Source: Dryomyza anilis
Lineage: Eukaryota > Arthropoda > Insecta > Diptera > Dryomyzidae
Length of the DNA stretch: 64,000 nucleotides
Assembly (NCBI GenBank): GCA_951804985.1
Contig: OX638130.1
Span: forward strand, 122,711,593-122,775,592
Direction of reading: 5' to 3'
In this document: positions 58,400 through 64,000 of the stretch, one piece after another
How the letters are laid out: every line of letters begins with the position of its first letter
How positions within the stretch are numbered: position 1 is the stretch's first letter
Notes under the pieces: model-generated
The model's database searches: none
Seen by the model: the letters and a program-made list of their open reading frames with translations, nothing else
What the model was told of the DNA's origin: nothing
Position numbers and translations under genes: made by a program

Positions 58400-59600
58400 A
58401 ACGAAATAAACTTGAAAAATAATTGTTGTTTATTTTAATTCTTTCTTTTTTCTATACATTGAAAGTACAATTTATAATTTTATTATAAAAATATAGAGGT
58501 TATTCTATGCTTCAATACGAAAAACAATACAATTTACTTAAAGGCATTACACGTTGATTTAGTCTATTTCAAAATGTAGATACCTAGAAATATTTTTGGC
58601 AAAATTCCACAAATCAATTTATTTTATATTGGTTGCGCTCTCAACTCTGAATCGTGTAATTTGCAGAATTTACAATCGATTTTCGTAGTACACGAAAATA
58701 TATTCATAGAAAATATGTTATGTTTGCTACAAAGCATACATGATTTAGAAACTATTATGCATACTTATTGTAAACATCTAATTATTCGTAATATGAAATT
58801 AAAAATGCATAGAAACTCAACCGTTAGTTTTAATAAACATTTTGATTATTTTAGAAACATTCAATTACTCTGACAACCAGTTATATAAGTAGCTTTGCAA
58901 GTATACTATGTTAACTCTAAACATTTTTTTTATTTCCCCTGGAACAATCATTAACATTCGTATATTTAGCTAATTGACGGCACATGCTGTGTGCCGATTT
59001 TAATAAAACTTTCCTCAACAAATACGTATAGAAATTTGCAACTGTATCGGTGGCTATAGCGTCACGTTTTAGAAATGTATTTTAATATTTTAAAATATAT
59101 ATTATTGAATTGTGCTATGTGGATGCGTTGTTTGTAAACAAAAGAATGGCATTTTGACTTTGAAAATGTCTTTAACCCTTTATTGGCCAATGTTTTTCTT
59201 AACGAAAATGATATAACTGTCATCTTAAATCAGTATAATATTAAAAACCATTGAAAACTGAATAATTAGACACTTAAAATAGAGCTATTCATAAATGAAA
59301 GTTCTATCTAACAAAAAGTTTATTCGGAATTGTGTACAATACATGAAAAAGAAGTATTTTTCCACGGTAACTATTACAGTTTGCAAAATTATCAAATTTA
59401 ATATGTTTATTGTTCCGCACTATATACATTTTCTGAGATTGTGTAAAATGTAATACATAATCTGAGGATTCGCAGTGGAAAATATCATAAGTGATTTCTC
59501 TATGATTTATCTATGTCAGGCCCATAGATTACCGAATTATTTACTAACTATACATCTGCACAAATGCATTTGTAACACACTTCAAGACATTCAATTTATT
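58400..59600. other. No gene seen
   Basis: AT-rich; short chance ORFs on the plus strand; no clear repeat. Confidence 0.4.
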
Positions 59601-59611
59601 TCAAGACATAT

Positions 59612-60715
59612 ACCGTCGCCGATCCTATGCTTGAAATCAAATGAATGTGTTGCTCACAACAATAAAGCACAAGTAGTGTCAAAACAAAACAAAACACAAA
59701 TAAGACGTAGTTGTAGTGAAGAGGTCTAATATGATGTGCAATAAAAATTCAAATACTGCTTATGACACTCAAAAAATAGTTTCTTCATAATAAGGAAAAT
59801 AAACTGTTCTTATTTTAAGGGAAAATATCTTCATAATAAAGATATTTTACTACTTTGAAGGAAAAAGCTTCCTTAAAATAAGTAAAATATAACTTGAAAT
59901 GTAGAATCTGCAGAAAAAGATCGCAGATGAAGGGGCTTGGCTGCGTCTGAAACAACATTACGACGACCGGTACATTTGTTCGTCTTCAATGTTCGTCTTC
60001 TCATTCGTTACTCGTTGCGCTCATTCACTGCACTCACAGTACTTGTTAAATTTTCAGCGACAGTAGTGTCATTTGGTTTTGTTTTTCAAGACATTTGTGG
60101 AAACTACTTTACATATATCCACTTAGTTAATTTAGTTTTGTTTTAAATATATTAAATATAATATTTGATTTTTATTTCTGGAAAAATGTAAAAATAAAAA
60201 TCAGTTGTTAGAAAATTTAAAATCAAAAACTTGTGTTTTAATTAAAATCGTTTAAGTATAGCAACATTGATGACCCCGCGTTTTTATAAAATGCCAGATT
60301 CCGAAAATGAGTTCCATTCGCGTCCAACGGCAGAAATAGCGCGAGTTACAGTGCGCGTTCCCCCATTTTGGCGACAAAACCCAAAACTATGGTTTCGACA
60401 ATTGGAATCGCAATTCGTGACGTCTGGAATTACAGCGGATCTTACCAAGTACCACACGCTGGTAGGATCAATCGAAAGTAGTGTGTTGAATCATGTCAGC
60501 CACATCGTTCAGGAGCCACCGGAAGATGAAAAATACGATGCGCCGAAAGACGCAATTTTGAACGTTTTTCTTGAAAAAAATTGTCTTGACACTACTTGAC
60601 ACCAATGAAACAAATACTGCAGTGGAGTGTAGTCGCTGGAGAGACTTCACTATAATACGGTAGAGTGTCATTGTAAAATACACTAAATACTGTCGAATGG
60701 AGTAGTGAATATTTT
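59612..60715. repeat. Dispersed repeat B, interrupted relative of repeat A
   Basis: Contains in order the blocks of the 13053-13472 repeat: ATGCTTGAAATCAAATGAATG, TGCTCACAACAA, GTGAAGAGGTCTA, TTCTCATTCGTTACTCGTTG, TTCAGCGACAGTAGTGTC, TTGACACCAATGAAACAAA, GAGAGACTTCACTATAATAC. Extra segments sit at about 59750-59960 and 60120-60590; the latter carries a gag-domain fragment. Confidence 0.7.
60267..60599 (+). pseudogene. LTR-retrotransposon gag N-terminal domain, truncated
   Basis: A 110-codon frame encodes the start of a gag-like domain of insect LTR retrotransposons, recognisable by RVPPFWRQNPKLWFRQLESQ, GITADLTKYHTLVGSI and the spacing to DAPKDAILNVFLE. The domain breaks off there: the next bases are flanking repeat B and give a stop. 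No pol, protease or LTRs were seen nearby. It is a decayed fragment of an old element, not a functional gene. Confidence 0.7.
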
Positions 60716-62021
60716 GTGGAGGAAACAATCAAAGTTCTAAAATATATAGTTGAGAGAAAGTTGATAAGTTTAGGTGGATTCGAGACATTTTTTACATGGT
60801 AACGACACTCAACCCATTTTTAAATAATGGTAACTACATTTTAAAACATTTCTCATGTTTTGGTACTGTATTTGGTCATGTTAGAACGTTCAGTTTTGGC
60901 ATTGACCGTAGCATAATTTCTACTAGGGACGTAGACCAAATAAACTATGCACGGAAACAGTTATATAAGATTAAACTAATGTAATGAGATTCTTCTTATC
61001 AACTGTTTCAAGAAATATAATAAATGCACGTTCTTCAATATCTTTCCCAGTCTGTCCTGCCTCGGAGACCTACAATTTCTCGAAGCTTCTTCGAACTAAT
61101 TTTTAAATTTCTCGTACTTCTATTTTTTTAAATTTCTCGTACAAATTATAAGACCAATAAAAATTCTTTGTTTGAAAATATTTAGTTCCACTACATTTTT
61201 GTTTATAAATACATTTGTATTAATTTAACTTGATTTTACTACATAATATATTAAAAATTATTTTTTTCTGCATATTGCAGTTAATGTATTCTACATATTT
61301 AAATTATTTGAAGTTTATGCGACACACGACAGATGTACTGCGAAAGTGAGCAGGTACAAGCGAAATGCATAAAACTCTGTACTTGTTTAGCATACAAAAA
61401 CAACTACATAAATATAGTAAAAACAAATACATGTTCTTTTGAATGTAAATCAATTAATTCAAGATTATCGCAAATCGAAAAACGAGTTTAATGTTTTCAT
61501 TAGATTCTAACCTTGCAGAAAAAGAAGATATATTTTATTTTGAAGCGGTGTTCATACAAGATATGAATATGAATATCGAAATGAATACTGTGTTCACTAT
61601 CAAATAAACACCTATGTCTCCAAACAGACCATTCCATTTCAGACCCTTGCTAAAATGTATATTTCTTCAAGGCTAACAAGTCATACCACTTTAGAAATAA
61701 GCACACTCAGGGTTAAACTTGGAAACGACACAACAGAATTCACAGAATATCAATCAATGTGATTTTGAAAAATTCGCCACGTTTTACGTGCTTACGTCTG
61801 ACAGAAAGAATATTTATTAACGCAAAGAATAGCCAAACAAATTTGTATTTGTATTTTTATGAGTTTCGACAAGAGAAAATATATATTAAATAAATGCATA
61901 AACTTGCACAGGGTGCTTGACAAACAGAGCGTAAATTGTTCAATACCAGAATAGAATAATACAAAAATCTCTATGGTTTTTAGTGCGCGACAGTACTAAA
62001 AATTGCTATTTCAGAACACTT
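60716..62021. other. Intergenic or intron, no exon found
   Basis: AT-rich. Around 61040-61100 a CTCGAAGCTTCTTCGAAC phrase resembles the repeats at 34.9-36.2 kb. If the exon at 62024 belongs to the PKC gene, this is intron. Confidence 0.4.
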
Positions 62022-62023
62022 AC

Positions 62024-64000
62024 CGAGCATTTTCTTTGGACTCGATGGCGCTGTACCGCCCTCGAAACCCGAATCATTACTGCTGGTACTCATACGAATT
62101 ATTGCAGAATTACTTTCCTTGGAGGCACTGTTTGTGGTATCGGTACCACCACCACCACCCCCCGCGGTCGATATTGTACCCAATGTATTTAATTCATCTT
62201 CATATTCTTCTGAACTTGTCGAACACTCTTCACTGTCTTCGGTCTCCTCGGTGGAACCGCCGCCACCACCACCACCTTCCTCATCACTATCACTCTCCTC
62301 ATCGGAGTCGGTGGGATAAACGATTTTTTCGCGTTTCCAGAGTGGACGCGGTGTCGCGACGAGCGGATAACGTGGTGTCTCCTCTTTCACGTAACACTTG
62401 TTGGTCGGATCGATTTTAACTTTTTTCTGCGGATCGAAACGAGCCTTTTCGGCGGCTTTTTCTTTTTTGCGACGTTGCTTCAATTTTTTCTTCATGCTTG
62501 CACTGAGATTTTCACAACCGTCTACACTGGAGTAGTTGGACGAACTGTCGTCGTCGTCGGTATTTGCCGCGGACGACGGTATGTAGTCCTCGAGATCGGC
62601 GTCGACGTCTAGCAAACACTGTGCCAAATTCGATACTGTGGCGAACTTTGCTAAATTCTCGCCGCCGCCGCGTGTGTCGCTGAGATCTGGCGGCTGCTGC
62701 TGCTGCTCTTGTTGCTGTTTTGGTTGAGCGACAGCTGTTGTTGCTGCTGCTGCTGCGGCTGTCGTTGTCGGTGTTGCTGCGATTGTTGTAGTGGTTTTGG
62801 TTGCAGGGGTGGAGGCTATTGTTGTCGTTGTTGGCAACGTTGTTTTCGTTTTCTCAATTGTAGCTGCCACAGGAGCAGTTGTTGCCGTAGCTGTTGTCGT
62901 TGGTGACGCATTTGCCTGTTGTTTGGTTTTCTTTGTTGGTGACGCTGGTTTCGGCAATGCGATCGAGATAAACTGATCGGCATTAATGGCGGCCGCAGCA
63001 CTTGTTGGCGAAGTTTTCGCAGTTGGCGATGTTTTTGTTTTGGTCGCTGTTGTTGCTGCAACTTCTGACTTTGCTGCTGCTGCTACAGGCAACTTTGTTT
63101 TATTTGTGACTGCTGCTGGCTTCTTCAGAGGTGAGGGTTGTTTCTTTGCGATATCCGTTATTTTGTTGCTTTTAATTTCCGGTTGTGGTTTTGTCGCAGT
63201 TACACTTGTTGCTGGTGATGTTGCTGCCAAAAGCGCATTGTTTTTGGCTTCGTCTATAGCTGCAACAACAACCGTTTTAGTTGTTGCTGCTATCGCTGTA
63301 TTATTAATTGGCGTTTGGTCTGCGTTTGACGCTGTTTTCTCTGTTGTTGCTGCTGCTGTCACTGTGAGTTTGCTGTGCTGTTGTTCAGGTGACTTGGCCG
63401 TTTGCCCGACATTTATTTTTGTCGTTGTAGACTGTGGTGGAGATTTTATTATTGTTTTTGCTGCTGTTGCTTGATCTAATGTTGTTTTTGGCAACGTCTC
63501 CAATCTAACTTTAGACACTGTGTTTGCTTCCTTTTCTTCCTTTCCTGCATCGAAAGCGCTCTCGTCCTTCTTTGTAGTTTTAGTGACAGGACTGCTCTTC
63601 TTAGTGGGACTAATTTTCTTTTTTGCGATTTTAACTGGCTCCCGTTTTACAGTATCTGTTTCGACTTTGTCATCCTCCTTCTTCGGCGCTGTACACTCTT
63701 CTGTTTTCTTGAAATCAGTTACTTCCTCTTCGGCTTGTGTCTCCAATATATTCTTCCTGTCTTTCCCCTGATTCTCAAGCATAATATTTTTTCGATTTGT
63801 CATATAAAGTGATTCACGTGAACCAATTTGTGACCAGAAATCTTCGCCACTCTCAGATTTCTGCAGTGGTTTCTCTACAACTTTTCGTATAGGTTTTGGT
63901 GTTGCTACAGTCGTCGTTGTTTCTTCCACATTTAACGATTGTGACTTATCTAAAAGTTTTGTTGTTGAGGCTTTAGATAACTCATTGTTGGAGTCTAAGG
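62024..64000 (-). CDS. Large low-complexity exon, probably upstream exon of the PKC gene
   Basis: The frame is open from the window edge (64000) to 62024, about 658 residues, ending at a strong CTCG|GTAAGT donor in phase 1; read through, it would stop at 61980. No Met marks a start, so the exon continues outside. It has a Lys/Glu-rich first part (FWSQIGSRESLYMTNRK), a long Ala/Thr/Pro/Lys-rich part, polyQ, then acidic Asp/Ser/Glu runs, a basic segment (MKKKLKQRRKKEKAAEK), an ordered-looking ETPRYPLVATPRPLWKREK, polyGly, and SGFEGGTAPSSPKKML. No catalytic domain; probably disordered. The phase 1 donor fits the phase 1 acceptor of the PKC exon at 55766, and no other minus-strand gene intervenes, so it may be the N-terminal extension of a long isoform that would contain only half of the C1 domain. 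It could also be another gene. Confidence 0.6.

Noticed and set aside
62986..63474. Plus-strand ORFs rich in Val/Ala/Cys opposite the 62-64 kb exon
   Set aside because: Low-complexity GCT/GTT runs keep several antisense frames open; composition is a by-product of Ala/Thr-rich coding on the minus strand.

Overview
This window looks like nuclear DNA of a higher fly (Diptera, Brachycera). It is very AT-rich, its genes have short phase-compatible introns, and the recognisable proteins are fly-like: a peroxisomal Mfe2 with no sterol-carrier domain, katanin p80 and a delta-type protein kinase C. It also carries secreted Gly/His/Ser-rich proteins whose first coding exon is just Met-Lys, and many small DNA transposons. 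I cannot name the species.

Layout. 1-2.0 kb: transposon debris, including the end of a tRNA-derived SINE cut by the window edge. 2.1-3.95 kb (minus): complete two-exon Mfe2. 4.4-8.5 kb: a MITE, a full SINE with target-site duplication, and other repeats. 8.55-14.56 kb (plus): nine exons of katanin p80 (kat80); the exons for the first WD repeats are not visible. 15-23.4 kb: no gene seen. It holds a degenerate short-unit array, a large palindrome, a dead mariner-family transposase, a 1.25 kb hAT-type non-autonomous element with a perfect 8-bp target duplication, and a 1.2 kb satellite of 19-bp units.

24.0-37.5 kb: a cluster of small secreted-protein genes. Four, all on the minus strand except the first gene, share features with one another. 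Two carry many copies of a Val-Lys-Thr-Ile-Lys-Val-Ile-His-Gln/Glu peptide in Gly/His- or Gly/Ser-rich sequence; two others carry diverged copies. Three have an identical Met-Lys first coding exon, and three have a TATA box. A plus-strand gene at the edge may be a distant relative. They look like extracellular-matrix or cuticle structural proteins made by tandem duplication and internal repeat expansion; SINE and MITE insertions lie between them.

37.6-44.2 kb: repeats only. 44.2-55.8 kb (minus): C1-domain end, linker and complete kinase domain of a delta-type novel PKC in nine exons, plus a candidate 21-nt microexon. Its introns are full of MITEs and include a second copy of the hAT-type element. 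58.3 kb: a possible alternative first exon. 59.6-60.7 kb: a dispersed repeat, also present in a kat80 intron, here carrying a fragment of an LTR-retrotransposon gag domain. 62.0-64.0 kb (minus): a large low-complexity exon, open to the window edge and ending in a strong phase-1 donor that fits the next PKC exon; it is probably an upstream exon of the same gene.

Mfe2 acts in peroxisomal beta-oxidation, kat80 in microtubule severing and PKC-delta in lipid-activated signalling. Nothing here suggests they work together. The local theme is the repeat-bearing secreted-protein cluster set in a dense layer of non-autonomous transposons.
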